From Herpetosiphonaceae bacterium (GTDB lineage: Bacteria; Chloroflexota; Chloroflexia; Chloroflexales; Kallotenuaceae), in NCBI GenBank assembly GCA_013821605.1, contig JACDGP010000011.1, positions 1 through 64,000 on the forward strand: a DNA stretch of 64,000 nucleotides, given 5' to 3'. This document shows positions 46,648 through 56,382 of this stretch, piece by piece; the stretch's first letter is position 1, and each line of letters opens with the position of its first letter. Under the pieces are notes generated by a model. That model did not search any database. It saw only the letters and a program-made list of their open reading frames with translations, and had not been told where the DNA came from. The position numbers were made by a program, and so were the translations under genes.

Positions 46648-47509
46648 ATTGTTCGGACGGCACGAGCCGCTTCCTGCAGTAGTTGAACAGGCACGTACGA
46701 GTCTCAGCAAGCTCGCCGAAACGCAGCCCGATTTACGAGACCTCTCAGCCACGACTGCGGCACTGTTACGCCAGATGTACCTGGAAGTGCCGGTCGTGGT
46801 CTGGAGCTTCACGGGGGAGCAAGTCGCACGCAAACTCGAAGGGGGCGTGCCGCTGTTACGCGGAGAGCATCTTGTGCTGGACGGCAAGCTGCTCCAAAAA
46901 CAGTTTGAGCAGCTGGGAGTGGTCATGGAGACGCAAGGCCATCCGGCAGCTAAACCATTAACGGTGGCAGTCCGGCAAGGACAGTTCGACGTGCTGCAAG
47001 CAGCTCAAGCCATCCTCCTTGGTGACCCAACTACTGTGGTTACCCAGGCCGATGCACAAGCGCTCGACGCCGAATTGACTGCGACCCTACTACGCCTGAC
47101 ACTCTTTCCCCTACTGGAGCAAATCAGTTCGGCTGCTCGTCCACTACGACCTGATGATACCTGGAGTAATGGCTACTGTCCCACCTGTGGCGCGTGGCCG
47201 TTGCTGGGAGAATACCGCGGCCTGGAACAGAAGCGCTGGCTACGTTGTGGTCTGTGTGCCGATGAATGGCCGCTCGATCGCCTAATGTGCTTTGCGTGCG
47301 GCTCCCGCGTCTACTCTGACCTCCATTACCTGGAGGTCGCTGGTGAAGAGCTAAAGCAGCGCGTGCATACCTGTGAGCAGTGCCATAGCTATATCAAGCA
47401 AATCTCCACACTTGACCGGCTTGACTCGCCCGCGCTGTTGGTTGCTGACGTAGCGACGCTCCATCTCGATCTGATTGCTATGGAGCGTGCCTACAGTCAA
47501 CCACAGTAA
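46640..47509 (+). CDS. fdhE: Formate dehydrogenase accessory protein FdhE
   Basis: About 289 residues from an ATG at 46640, overlapping the upstream gene by 8 bases; a GTG at 46598 is an alternative. The C-terminal half carries the rubredoxin-like cysteine pairs of FdhE: GYCPTCGAWPLLGEY, RCGLCADEWPLDRLMCFACGSR, and HTCEQCHSYIKQIST. FdhE is needed for assembly of respiratory formate dehydrogenases in E. coli and binds iron. Its presence completes the operon and supports the catalytic gene being functional. Confidence 0.85.
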   Translation: MNKLFGRHEPLPAVVEQARTSLSKLAETQPDLRDLSATTAALLRQMYLEVPVVVWSFTGEQVARKLEGGVPLLRGEHLVLDGKLLQKQFEQLGVVMETQGHPAAKPLTVAVRQGQFDVLQAAQAILLGDPTTVVTQADAQALDAELTATLLRLTLFPLLEQISSAARPLRPDDTWSNGYCPTCGAWPLLGEYRGLEQKRWLRCGLCADEWPLDRLMCFACGSRVYSDLHYLEVAGEELKQRVHTCEQCHSYIKQISTLDRLDSPALLVADVATLHLDLIAMERAYSQPQ

Positions 47510-47537
47510 TGGTGTATAACGTGCAGGTGGGCATGGT

Positions 47538-48398
47538 ATGAGTAAACAGCCCTGGACCGCTCAGCTTGTTAATGCCACAGCACTTGGGAGCGCACTGCTC
47601 TTTGATCGCGCCCCGCAGATTGGCACACAACCCACGGGTGAACTACACTTCAAGCAGCACGATTGGAATGCGCTGCTCGGTCGCTTTGTACAGGGCGGAG
47701 AAGTTGATTATGCACAATTCAAGCGCGTACGCCGCATTCTGGAAGCGTATCTAGAGCGCGTCGCTGATGCACGCCCCGACGAGTGGACCGATCCCAATGA
47801 GCAGCTTGCCTTTTACCTCAACACGTATAATGCGATCGTGATTCATCAGTTGCTAGTACATGGGCCGGTTGCATCTTTCCTTGAAGTACCAATCGGTTTC
47901 GCCCGACCTTATCCGGTAGGACGCGAAAATATCTCACTGCACGAACTGCTGCACAGCAAAGTGCGCGCCTTTCGTGACCCCCGTGTCCATATGGCCCTGG
48001 TCCGGGCCGGACGGAGCTGCCCGCTTCTCCAATCCTATGCCTACACCGGTCCGCAACTGCAACAACAACTGGCCGAGGTTACACATGCCTTCCTACGCGA
48101 TGAGCAGCGTGGGCTGCGCTATGACCCTGCCACCAACACGCTCTACCTGTCGTCGATCCTGCGCCGGTTTGCGGGTGACTGGGCCGAACCGGATGCGATG
48201 CCCAACACGTTCAACCTGCTACGCGGTCAAATGGAGCCGCACCTTGCGCTGCCCAATCTCCGTCGTTGGATGCCCGAGCATGTAGCGGTGCTGCTAGACC
48301 GCCCGGCTAGCACCCGACCGCGTATCGCATTCATGGCCTACGACTGGCGCTTAAACGGCACTTTCGAGACACCGACCGTGCACTCACGAGCGGTATAA
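47538..48398 (+). CDS. DUF547 domain protein
   Basis: A 286-residue protein from the ATG at 47538 after AGGTGGG. It has the DUF547 core: WNALLGRFVQGGEVDYAQFKR, NEQLAFYLNTYNAIVIHQLL, ENISLHELLHSKVRAFRDPRVHMALVRAGRSCPLL and a late FLRDEQRGLRYDPATNTLYLSSILRRFAGDW. The function of DUF547 is unknown. There is no signal peptide. It follows FdhE by 28 bases on the same strand and may be part of the same transcript, but the link to formate metabolism is only positional. Confidence 0.85.
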   Translation: MSKQPWTAQLVNATALGSALLFDRAPQIGTQPTGELHFKQHDWNALLGRFVQGGEVDYAQFKRVRRILEAYLERVADARPDEWTDPNEQLAFYLNTYNAIVIHQLLVHGPVASFLEVPIGFARPYPVGRENISLHELLHSKVRAFRDPRVHMALVRAGRSCPLLQSYAYTGPQLQQQLAEVTHAFLRDEQRGLRYDPATNTLYLSSILRRFAGDWAEPDAMPNTFNLLRGQMEPHLALPNLRRWMPEHVAVLLDRPASTRPRIAFMAYDWRLNGTFETPTVHSRAV

Positions 48399-48433
48399 TA
48401 GCGCTATCCGTCGGGGGTAAAAGGAGACGCGAG

Positions 48434-49558
48434 ATGCAGTGTCCGCGATGTGGGGCGACCGTAGTTGCCCGTGCACATTTTTGTCCGGTCTGTGGCCAAC
48501 CCCTTGTGTCAGATGCCGGTGCCGTAGCGACCGGGCATGTCACGTCACGCGTCTACCCCGCAACGCCGTTCCCCACTTTACCACTTGCCGGCGACGATGC
48601 TCTCGTGCCTAATCCGCCTGCCACACCTACCCCACCCACGCAGGCGCATCCGGTCGTTCGGCAATGGCAGCGGTGGTGGTGGAAGATTTTGCTGATCGGG
48701 ATGGGGCTGTACCTCGCAGTCAATAGCGTTTTTCTGCGGACCCAAAACGCCTATCTGTTGCCTCAGCTTTTCATGATCGGTGCTTTCCTGGTGCCGGTGG
48801 CATATATCGCGTATTTGTACGAAGATGGCACATTGTATGACGTGCCATTATCAAAAATTGCGCTGATTTTTTTCTTTGGTGGAGTGGTCGGCTCGTTGGT
48901 TGCAACCCTGCTTGAAGCGCGCCTAATTACCTCCGACACGCGCGGGCTCTTTGGCCAACTCACGTTGCTGAACGCGACGATTGTGGGCTTTAGCGAAGAG
49001 CTCGCTAAGTTAGTTGTATTGATTCCCTTCTTACTGATGGCGCGACGACGTTATCCCAGTGTGATGCATGGCATCGTGTTAGGCGCAGCGGCGGGGATGG
49101 GGTTTGCCGCCTTCGAAAGCATGGGCTATGCGTTTGGTACATTGATCGAATCGCGTGGCAATTTAGACATCATGAATCAGGTAATCGGCCTACGGGCGTT
49201 GCTGGCACCACTAGGTCATGGCACCTGGACCGCCATTATTGCAGCTGCCTTATGGCGTGAGCAGATCAGTCAGCGCTTTGCGCTAAATGCCAATGTGCTG
49301 GTGGGCTTTCTGGTCGCGGTGATCCTGCATCTGTTATGGGATTGGGTCGGTCTGCCGCTCACTATTGGCGGCCTACCGGTCATACATATCCTGCTAGGCA
49401 TCGTTGGCTTGCTCATTTTGCGCTTCTTCCTCGTCGTCGCAAAAGGCGGACAAGGTGCGGCCTATCAGGAACGCAATCTTGCTGCCGCGTTGCGCCTGTA
49501 TGCCAGTGATCTTCGTCATACTACACGCGGAGTCCTGAGTCGCAAACAACGACCGTAA
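48434..49558 (+). CDS. PrsW-family intramembrane protease with N-terminal zinc ribbon
   Basis: A 374-residue protein. The first 25 residues form a zinc ribbon (MQCPRCGATVVARAHFCPVCGQ). A Pro/Thr-rich linker leads into a domain with about eight membrane helices. The PrsW pattern is visible: FSEELAKLVVL (glutamate pair), HGIVLGAAAGMGFAAFESMGY, and APLGHGTWTAIIAAALWR. PrsW cleaves anti-sigma factors in Bacillus; substrates here are unknown. The zinc-ribbon fusion is not seen in the Bacillus protein. The start has AAAGGAGAC. No anti-sigma gene is adjacent. Confidence 0.82.
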   Translation: MQCPRCGATVVARAHFCPVCGQPLVSDAGAVATGHVTSRVYPATPFPTLPLAGDDALVPNPPATPTPPTQAHPVVRQWQRWWWKILLIGMGLYLAVNSVFLRTQNAYLLPQLFMIGAFLVPVAYIAYLYEDGTLYDVPLSKIALIFFFGGVVGSLVATLLEARLITSDTRGLFGQLTLLNATIVGFSEELAKLVVLIPFLLMARRRYPSVMHGIVLGAAAGMGFAAFESMGYAFGTLIESRGNLDIMNQVIGLRALLAPLGHGTWTAIIAAALWREQISQRFALNANVLVGFLVAVILHLLWDWVGLPLTIGGLPVIHILLGIVGLLILRFFLVVAKGGQGAAYQERNLAAALRLYASDLRHTTRGVLSRKQRP

Positions 49559-49721
49559 GACTGATTCTGAGCGTACATTAAGACCTTCACAGCACTCCGG
49601 CTACCTGTACAAACCGCCATGAGTAGCGTATGATAGCCCCGCGCTCAATGACGCAAGCCATCTACCCTCGCCTCCTCCACTAGCTTTCGCAGGATCGAGG
49701 GCTTGATCTGGAGGTCGTCCT

Positions 49722-51974
49722 ATGCAACTCCATCGCAGTTCGGGGATACGCGTGGTCTTTATCGCGTCGGTGCTCGCCCTAGTATTCAACAGCGTGGGTG
49801 AAACTCCGGCAACAGCAGCGACTTCTCCAAGTGGTCCGGCGCCACGTGCTGCACAACGGCCGGCTACCGGCGGCAGGACACAGTTCGGCCCCCACGGCTC
49901 GGGTTCCGTTATCGTTTGGAATGAGCAAGGGGTGCCAGTATCACCCGACGAGACCGCGCTAGGTACGAATCGCGTGGTGGGGATCGACCTACGGACGAAC
50001 CAAGGCTTTACCATCCCACCATCAGGGGGTGAGCAACGTACCCCGGCCATCTCCGGGTCGCTCGTGGTATGGGAAGACAATCGACAAAGCTGTCCAACGT
50101 GTGAGCGTGATATCCGTGGCAAGGATTTGGCTTCTGAGACCGAGTTTGTTGTGGCCAATGGGCCGGTAGACCAGGCTGAACCAGCCATCTGGCAGCAGAC
50201 GGTGGTGTGGGTCGAGCACGATGGGGCAGGCGCACGACTGATCAGCAAGAATCTCGCGACACAAGCGACGTCGGTCATTGTGGCAGTCAGGGTGGGAACC
50301 ACGATCAGCAATCCGGCGATTACCGACAATGCCGTCGTGTGGGTTGAGCAGACGGCGGAAGCGAAGCTGGTACATTCGGTGATTTATGCCTATGACCGGA
50401 CTGCGAAGACAACGAAGGTCATTGCGCGGTCAAATTGGTCGGGATTACAGATCGCGGTATCAGGGCAGCATGTGGTATGGAATGATCCGCGGCTCTGGGT
50501 CGCCGACTTGGCAACCGGCACAGCATCGATCCTAGAGGATGAGTTCACGACGGCCCCGACGATCAGCGGCAACGTCGTTGTTTGGAGTGCTCACGGTACC
50601 CAGCCCGATCACGATTTCGATATCTATGGTGCCAACCTCGCGGATGGTAAACAGCTTCCGCTGGTAACAGGAGCGGGCAATCAGACGCAGGCTCAAATCG
50701 TTGGCAACCTGTTGACATGGCAAGATGATGCTGGGATTCAAGGACGGGTAACGTGGGCATCGCTCGCCCAATTATGGGCATCCGCACCCGAACGCCAACA
50801 CATGCTTGACCAAGAAGCGAGCCAAAACGTAACTCCAGCTCAGGTAACGGATGCAGTGAGCTTCTTGAATTATACCCGTCCGACCTATAAGGGCATCCAT
50901 CTCCCTTCGAGTGGTCAAAGTGGAGGCATTATGTATGATGGATTTTATGTCAACGGGGCGCCGTGTATCAGCACTGGTTGCCCAATCGCCGATGGGCTAG
51001 GGTGGCCCAACGCACCCTTCTTCGGAGCAATGACCGTTTTGCAGCCCGAACTCGATAGTCATTGGCAAACCGGCCGACCGGCGCCATATGGGCCGACCGA
51101 ACCGGATATGCTAAAAAACCTACAAGCGCAGTATGGAACGCGGGTGATCGTCCGCGGCTACCCCGAGGAGGCGCCCAACCCACAGGGTAACGTTAATCCG
51201 GCGGATGCGACGCAGGAAGTCATTAACCTAGCCACGGGATATGACTGGATTCAGAATGTCCAAATCAACAACGAGCCGAATATTGAATGGCCAAGTGCTT
51301 GTACGAACTGTACCTGGAGCAGTTCGGGCCTCACGCGGGTCTTTAGTTGGTATGGAATGTTCGATCCAAATTTCTTTGCGGCGATCAACACGTTCTACAG
51401 TGACGTGTGGTACGAACTCACCTATTGGAAGAGCAACTATAGCGATCCGACAATCCGCGCGCACCTCCAGAGCATGAAACTATGGACGCCGCCGATGGCG
51501 GACAGCTACCGGAACCTGGACAACGGTCAGAGCATGTATGTGCCGCTGCAGAATATGATCACGATCTACGGCGACTTTCTGTACCATACCTATCCATCGC
51601 CGAGTTATGACGCGGTTGGCGGCGGTTTGAGTAACAATTCGTGGCCGTTCTTTACTTCGTGGTTGACGACGAATATTGGGAATGGCTCGATTCCTTCAAT
51701 GATTACCGAGTGGGGCTGGAATCCTGGCCAGATGATCAACTGTGGGCTCAAGCAATACTCAACGTGGCCAGCGAGTGGAGCATGTGCGGCACATGATGGG
51801 GTATCGCATACCTTGAGCCATGATGTCAAATACTTTCTAACGACTTCGCAGCGACATGGGGCACAAGCCGTGACGGTCTGGCTCATGCGTGGGTTTGATG
51901 ATAAATCCGAGGGGATCGACCAGTCGGGCCACCCATGGCCATGGTTCCACGCCTACCAATTCTCGACGCCCTAG
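49722..51974 (+). CDS. Secreted TolB-like propeller/glycoside hydrolase-like fusion
   Basis: A 750-residue protein with a signal peptide (IRVVFIASVLALVFNSVGETPATAA). Residues about 50-365 hold repeated VVWEDNR/VVWVEHD-type blades (TPAISGSLVVWED, NPAITDNAVVWVEQ, APTISGNVVVWS), as in TolB-like beta-propellers. The C-terminal half looks like a clan GH-A barrel: VQINNEPNIEW supplies an NEP acid/base and ITEWGWNPG a likely nucleophile glutamate near residue 665. This combination would bind and cleave an external polysaccharide. The stop overlaps the convergent biotin carboxylase gene by 3 bases. The propeller call is firm, the hydrolase call inferred. Confidence 0.7.
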   Translation: MQLHRSSGIRVVFIASVLALVFNSVGETPATAATSPSGPAPRAAQRPATGGRTQFGPHGSGSVIVWNEQGVPVSPDETALGTNRVVGIDLRTNQGFTIPPSGGEQRTPAISGSLVVWEDNRQSCPTCERDIRGKDLASETEFVVANGPVDQAEPAIWQQTVVWVEHDGAGARLISKNLATQATSVIVAVRVGTTISNPAITDNAVVWVEQTAEAKLVHSVIYAYDRTAKTTKVIARSNWSGLQIAVSGQHVVWNDPRLWVADLATGTASILEDEFTTAPTISGNVVVWSAHGTQPDHDFDIYGANLADGKQLPLVTGAGNQTQAQIVGNLLTWQDDAGIQGRVTWASLAQLWASAPERQHMLDQEASQNVTPAQVTDAVSFLNYTRPTYKGIHLPSSGQSGGIMYDGFYVNGAPCISTGCPIADGLGWPNAPFFGAMTVLQPELDSHWQTGRPAPYGPTEPDMLKNLQAQYGTRVIVRGYPEEAPNPQGNVNPADATQEVINLATGYDWIQNVQINNEPNIEWPSACTNCTWSSSGLTRVFSWYGMFDPNFFAAINTFYSDVWYELTYWKSNYSDPTIRAHLQSMKLWTPPMADSYRNLDNGQSMYVPLQNMITIYGDFLYHTYPSPSYDAVGGGLSNNSWPFFTSWLTTNIGNGSIPSMITEWGWNPGQMINCGLKQYSTWPASGACAAHDGVSHTLSHDVKYFLTTSQRHGAQAVTVWLMRGFDDKSEGIDQSGHPWPWFHAYQFSTP

Positions 51975-53968
51975 GGGTTGGCGGTCTCTATACTCGCAGG
52001 GTCGGCGGCATCAAGCTCGACCAGTGTCGCGCCGGCGCTCACGCTTTGGCCTACGTTGAAGGGCACAGCAGCCACAAGGCCGGCGTGTGGCGCTGCGAGC
52101 GTGTGCTCCATCTTCATCGCTTCCATGATCACCAAAGGCTGAGCGGCGGCGACCCGCTGGCCGACCGCGACCAGCACGCTGATAATGGTTCCGGGCATGG
52201 GTGCGGTGAGTGCCGCGTGACCGGGGGCATTGGATGATTGCTGCAGCAGATCGTCGATGCTCAAGCCCTCATCAAGGCCAAGTCGGTAGCTCCTGCCGCC
52301 ATAACTTACAAGCAACGCGCCATTGACCCGAGCAATATGGGCACGGACGTGACGGCCATCGATCTGGGCGACCAAGAGCGCGTCCCGCCGGGCTATGCTG
52401 ATTACTTGATGCGACTCGCCAGCCAGGATCAGGTGCCAACCCGCATCCTGCGCCTGCAAAACGACCTCGTGGAGCACGTCGTTACGTAAGCGTACACGCA
52501 GATCGTTACCCTTGATACCCCAAGGGGTGGCCCAAGGGTCAGCAGGCAGCTGGAACTCACTCACCTGCCATAAGGCCGCAAGGACGATGACCTCGAAGGG
52601 CGTGGGATGTGGTGCGGCCAGTGCGTCAGCAATGGGATTGACGGTGAGAAAATCGGTGAAGGTGTCGCCGGCAGCAAAAGCAGGGTCTGCGATGATGTGC
52701 TGCAGCAAGGGGATATTGGTGGTGAGGCCGACAACCGCATAGTCGTGCAGGGCTTGCTGCATCCGGCGGATAGCAGCGGCACGATCAGGAGCATAGACGA
52801 TCAGCTTCGCCAACATGGGATCATAGGCGGTTGTCACCTCGTCGCCGCTACTCAAGCCTACGTCGTTGCGAATGCCTGGACCGACCGGCGGATCGAAGAC
52901 AACGACCTGTCCGACCGCCGGAAGCATGGCTACCGGGTCTTCGGCATAGATGCGTGCCTCGATGGCGTGCCCGCGCGGCAGGAGTTCAGACTGGCCGAAA
53001 GCGAGCGGCTCACCCGCTGCGATGGCGATCTGTAGCTGTACCAGATCACGGCCAAAGACTGCCTCGGTCACCGGGTGCTCGACTTGCAAGCGGGTATTCA
53101 TCTCCAAGAAGTAAAAATTGCCGTCTGCGTCGAGCATGAACTCGACCGTGCCCGCATTGGTGTAACCCACCGCCCGTGCTACTCGTACGGCAGCCTCGCC
53201 CATCCGAGCACGGAGGTGGGGATCGAGGGCCGGCGAGGGCGCCTCCTCAATGATCTTCTGGTGACGACGCTGGATCGAACACTCGCGCTCGCCCAAATAC
53301 AAAAGTGTCCCGTGTTGATCACCCAGCACCTGGATCTCGACATGGCGAGCACGCAGGATGAGCCGTTCTAGCAAGACCTCCGCGTTGCCAAAGGCTGCTT
53401 GGGCCTCACGTTGGGCCGCAGCGAGGGCGGCAGCAAAGTCCGCCGCACGAGTGACGGTCCGCATCCCTTTGCCACCGCCACCAGCACTCGCTTTAATGAG
53501 CAGCGGATAGCCAATGCGCTCGGCTTCGGTCGCGAGGCGCTCCAGCGATTGATCAGCACCATCATAACCGGGCACCACCGGCACATCGTGGGCAATGGCC
53601 AAGCGTTTCGCCTCGATCTTGGAGCCCATCTGCTCAATGGCATGCGCGGTCGGACCAATGAAGACGATACCGGCATTGTCACAGGCCTGCGCGAAGTGCG
53701 CGCGCTCGGATAAAAAGCCATAGCCGGGATGAATCGCTTCGGCACCACTGTGTTGGACCGCATCGATCAGCGCTTCCACACGCAGATAGCTCTGGGCAGC
53801 TGGGGTCGGACCGAGCCGGTAGGCTTCGTCGGCCAGACGCACATGTAGGGCAGCGCGGTCAGCTTCACTATAGACGGCTACTGCGGCGATGGCCAACTCG
53901 TGGCAGGCATGGATTACCCGCACCGCGATCTCGCCACGATTGGCGATCAGGATTTTCTTAAAATACAT
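51971..53968 (-). CDS. liuD: Biotin carboxylase/biotin carrier subunit, methylcrotonyl-CoA carboxylase alpha
   Basis: A 665-residue acyl-CoA carboxylase alpha subunit. The biotin carboxylase domain starts FKKILIANRGEIAVRVI and has the ATP-grasp glycine loop KASAGGGGKGMR and EMNTRLQVEHPVTEAVFGRDLV. The BT linker region follows. The C-terminal biotinyl domain ends with the biotinylation motif EAMKMEHTL (Lys about residue 624). The adjacent beta subunit, enoyl-CoA hydratase and HMG-CoA lyase point to methylcrotonyl-CoA rather than acetyl- or propionyl-CoA. It uses ATP and bicarbonate to load biotin. Last gene of the operon. Confidence 0.9.
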   Translation of the reverse strand: MYFKKILIANRGEIAVRVIHACHELAIAAVAVYSEADRAALHVRLADEAYRLGPTPAAQSYLRVEALIDAVQHSGAEAIHPGYGFLSERAHFAQACDNAGIVFIGPTAHAIEQMGSKIEAKRLAIAHDVPVVPGYDGADQSLERLATEAERIGYPLLIKASAGGGGKGMRTVTRAADFAAALAAAQREAQAAFGNAEVLLERLILRARHVEIQVLGDQHGTLLYLGERECSIQRRHQKIIEEAPSPALDPHLRARMGEAAVRVARAVGYTNAGTVEFMLDADGNFYFLEMNTRLQVEHPVTEAVFGRDLVQLQIAIAAGEPLAFGQSELLPRGHAIEARIYAEDPVAMLPAVGQVVVFDPPVGPGIRNDVGLSSGDEVTTAYDPMLAKLIVYAPDRAAAIRRMQQALHDYAVVGLTTNIPLLQHIIADPAFAAGDTFTDFLTVNPIADALAAPHPTPFEVIVLAALWQVSEFQLPADPWATPWGIKGNDLRVRLRNDVLHEVVLQAQDAGWHLILAGESHQVISIARRDALLVAQIDGRHVRAHIARVNGALLVSYGGRSYRLGLDEGLSIDDLLQQSSNAPGHAALTAPMPGTIISVLVAVGQRVAAAQPLVIMEAMKMEHTLAAPHAGLVAAVPFNVGQSVSAGATLVELDAADPASIETANP

Positions 53969-53983
53969 TGTGCAACCGGGCGC

Positions 53984-54763
53984 TCATGATTCGAGCCAAG
54001 CGGGTTTGCGCTTTTCCAAAAAAGCCCGCACACCCTCTTGTCCTTCCGCACTCGTGCGGGCTTGCGCGAGGGCCTTGACCGTATAGCTGGCAACCTCATC
54101 TGCAGGCAACGTCGCGATCGCTTGCACCAACTGCTTGGCTTGATCGACGGCTTGCGGGCCACTGGTCAGTACATCATCGACCACCTGCTTGATCACCTTG
54201 TCAAAATCCTTAGAAGGAACCACATCATGGACCAAGCCGATGTCGCGCGCCTTTTCGGCACTGAAGCGCCGGCCGGAAACAAACAGGGCACGGGCGTGAC
54301 CAACACCGATTTTGGGTACCACGAAACGCGCGATCACTGCCGGCAGAATGCCCAGATTAACCTCGGCAAAACCGAAACGGGCATCGGTACAGGCGACGGC
54401 AATATCACAACAGGCGACCAGGCCAGCCCCGCCGCCGACAGCCGCACCGTTAATCTTGCCGATCAACGGCTTGGGCAGGGTGTTGATGCACTCATACATG
54501 CCGGCCATTCGTTCGGCGTCGGCGATGTTATCGGCTTCGGTGTAATGCAACGTTTCTTGCATCCAGTGTAGGTCGGCACCGGCACAAAAGGAGGGCCCGG
54601 CCCCAGTCAACACGACAGCCCGCACCTGCGGATCGCTTGCCAGATGATTGAAGGCCGTATGCAATTCTCCGATCATCTGCGGATTGAAGGCGTTATGCAC
54701 AGCAGGCCGGTTGAGCGTGACGGTCACGACTGCACCGGTCCGCGTCAGCTTGATCTGTTCCAT
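53984..54763 (-). CDS. liuC: Enoyl-CoA hydratase, probably methylglutaconyl-CoA hydratase
   Basis: A 259-residue crotonase-fold enzyme. The oxyanion-hole segments VVLTGAGPSFCAGADLHWMQE and GKINGAAVGGGAGLVACCDIAVA are present, and the conserved FGFAEVNLGILPAVIARFV carries the catalytic glutamate. It should hydrate 3-methylglutaconyl-CoA to HMG-CoA, the step between the carboxylase and the lyase in leucine breakdown. It is 15 bases upstream of the alpha-subunit gene and 3 bases downstream of the beta-subunit stop. Substrate is inferred from context. Confidence 0.88.
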   Translation of the reverse strand: MEQIKLTRTGAVVTVTLNRPAVHNAFNPQMIGELHTAFNHLASDPQVRAVVLTGAGPSFCAGADLHWMQETLHYTEADNIADAERMAGMYECINTLPKPLIGKINGAAVGGGAGLVACCDIAVACTDARFGFAEVNLGILPAVIARFVVPKIGVGHARALFVSGRRFSAEKARDIGLVHDVVPSKDFDKVIKQVVDDVLTSGPQAVDQAKQLVQAIATLPADEVASYTVKALAQARTSAEGQEGVRAFLEKRKPAWLES

Positions 54764-54766
54764 GCA

Positions 54767-56371
54767 CTACATCCTGAAGACACCAAATTTGGTGGGCGCA
54801 ATTGGAGCGTTGGCGGTGACCGACAAAGCCAGGGCTAATGCCTGACGCGTATCAAGCGGATCGAGAATACCATCGTCCCATAGCCGTGCCGTCGAATAAT
54901 AGGGGTTGCCCTCGGCCTCATATTTGTCGAGGATCGGCTGCATAAAGGCCTGCTGCTCGGCAGGAGACATATCGGTGCCTTTCCCTTGCAGACCTTCGCG
55001 CCGCACCGTCAGCAACACGTTAGCCGCTTGAGTGCCACCCATAACCGAGATGCGGCTGTTGGGCCACATCCATAAGAAGCGCGGATTGTAGGCCCGGCCG
55101 GCCATGCCATAGTTGCCCGCGCCGAATGAGCCACCGATGACCACGGTTAACTTGGGCACGGGCGCATTCGAGACGGCCATCACGAGCTTCGCACCATCCT
55201 TGGCAATACCACCATTCTCATATTGCTTGCCGATCATGAAACCACTAATATTTTGCAGAAACAGCAGCGGGATCCCGCGCTGGGCACAGAGCTCGATAAA
55301 GTGGGCACCTTTCAGAGCGCTCTCGCTAAATAAAATGCCGTTGTTGGCCAGGATACCGACGGGCATACCATGCAGGTGCGCCCAGCCGCAGACGAGCGTC
55401 GTACCATAGCGCGCTTTGAACTCGTCCAGGCGGCTGCCGTCGACCAGACGTGCAATGACCTCATGCACGTCATATTGCTTGCGTGTATCACGTGGCAGGA
55501 GGCCATAGAGTTCGGCTGGGTCGTAGCGCGGCAGTTCAGGGGTGGTAAGCGGCCAGGGCGTGTGTTTCACGCGGTTGAGATTGCCGACGATCTGGCGCAG
55601 CAGTGCGAGGGCGTGCTCGTCGTTATCCGCTAGGTAATCGGCGACACCCGACAGGCGGGTATGGACATCGGCTCCGCCCAACTCTTCGGCGGTTACCTCT
55701 TCACCGGTGGCTGCTTTGACCAGGGGTGGCCCACCTAAAAAGATCGTGCCGCTCCCACGCACGATCACGACCTCGTCGCTCATGGCCGGGACATAGGCTC
55801 CGCCTGCCGTACAGGAGCCCATGACCGCCGCAATCTGGGGAATGCCCGCCGCCGACATCTGAGCTTGATTAAAGAAAATCCGCCCGAAGTGATCACGGTC
55901 GGGAAAGACCTCGGCCTGTAGTGGCAAAAAAGCACCGCCCGAATCAACCAGGTAGATACAGGGCAGATTATTTTCAGCGGCGATCTCCTGGGCACGCAGA
56001 TGTTTTTTGACCGTCAGGGGATAGTAGGTGCCGCCCTTGACCGTAGCATCATTCGCTACGATCATCACCTCCTGGCCCTTAACGCGCCCGATGCCGGTCA
56101 CGATGCCGGCAGCAGGCACAACATCCTCGTACACATCCGCAGCTGCTAGTGGAGACAGTTCCAGAAAGGCCATATCTGGATCGAGGAGCCGCGCGATGCG
56201 GTCGCGCACAAATAACTTGCCGCGAGCCTCGTGTCTGGCACGTGCGGCTACGCCACCGGCCTGCGTGGTAGCCAGATGAGCACGTAATTCCGCTGCCAGC
56301 GCGCGATGGTGGACCGCATTCGCTTTAAATTCGTCGTTGTGGGGATCAATATGAGATTGAATAACTGCCAT
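54767..56371 (-). CDS. liuB: Methylcrotonyl-CoA carboxylase beta subunit (carboxyltransferase)
   Basis: A 534-residue carboxyltransferase. It has the MCC-beta entry [40 protein letters not shown], the oxyanion glycines [16 protein letters not shown], and the C-terminal [34 protein letters not shown]. The [13 protein letters not shown] and long N-terminal region distinguish MCC/GCC beta from acetyl-CoA carboxylase. It moves the carboxyl group from biotin to 3-methylcrotonyl-CoA. Second gene of the operon. Confidence 0.92.
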   Translation of the reverse strand: MAVIQSHIDPHNDEFKANAVHHRALAAELRAHLATTQAGGVAARARHEARGKLFVRDRIARLLDPDMAFLELSPLAAADVYEDVVPAAGIVTGIGRVKGQEVMIVANDATVKGGTYYPLTVKKHLRAQEIAAENNLPCIYLVDSGGAFLPLQAEVFPDRDHFGRIFFNQAQMSAAGIPQIAAVMGSCTAGGAYVPAMSDEVVIVRGSGTIFLGGPPLVKAATGEEVTAEELGGADVHTRLSGVADYLADNDEHALALLRQIVGNLNRVKHTPWPLTTPELPRYDPAELYGLLPRDTRKQYDVHEVIARLVDGSRLDEFKARYGTTLVCGWAHLHGMPVGILANNGILFSESALKGAHFIELCAQRGIPLLFLQNISGFMIGKQYENGGIAKDGAKLVMAVSNAPVPKLTVVIGGSFGAGNYGMAGRAYNPRFLWMWPNSRISVMGGTQAANVLLTVRREGLQGKGTDMSPAEQQAFMQPILDKYEAEGNPYYSTARLWDDGILDPLDTRQALALALSVTANAPIAPTKFGVFRM

Positions 56372-56382
56372 GCTGGTCCAAT

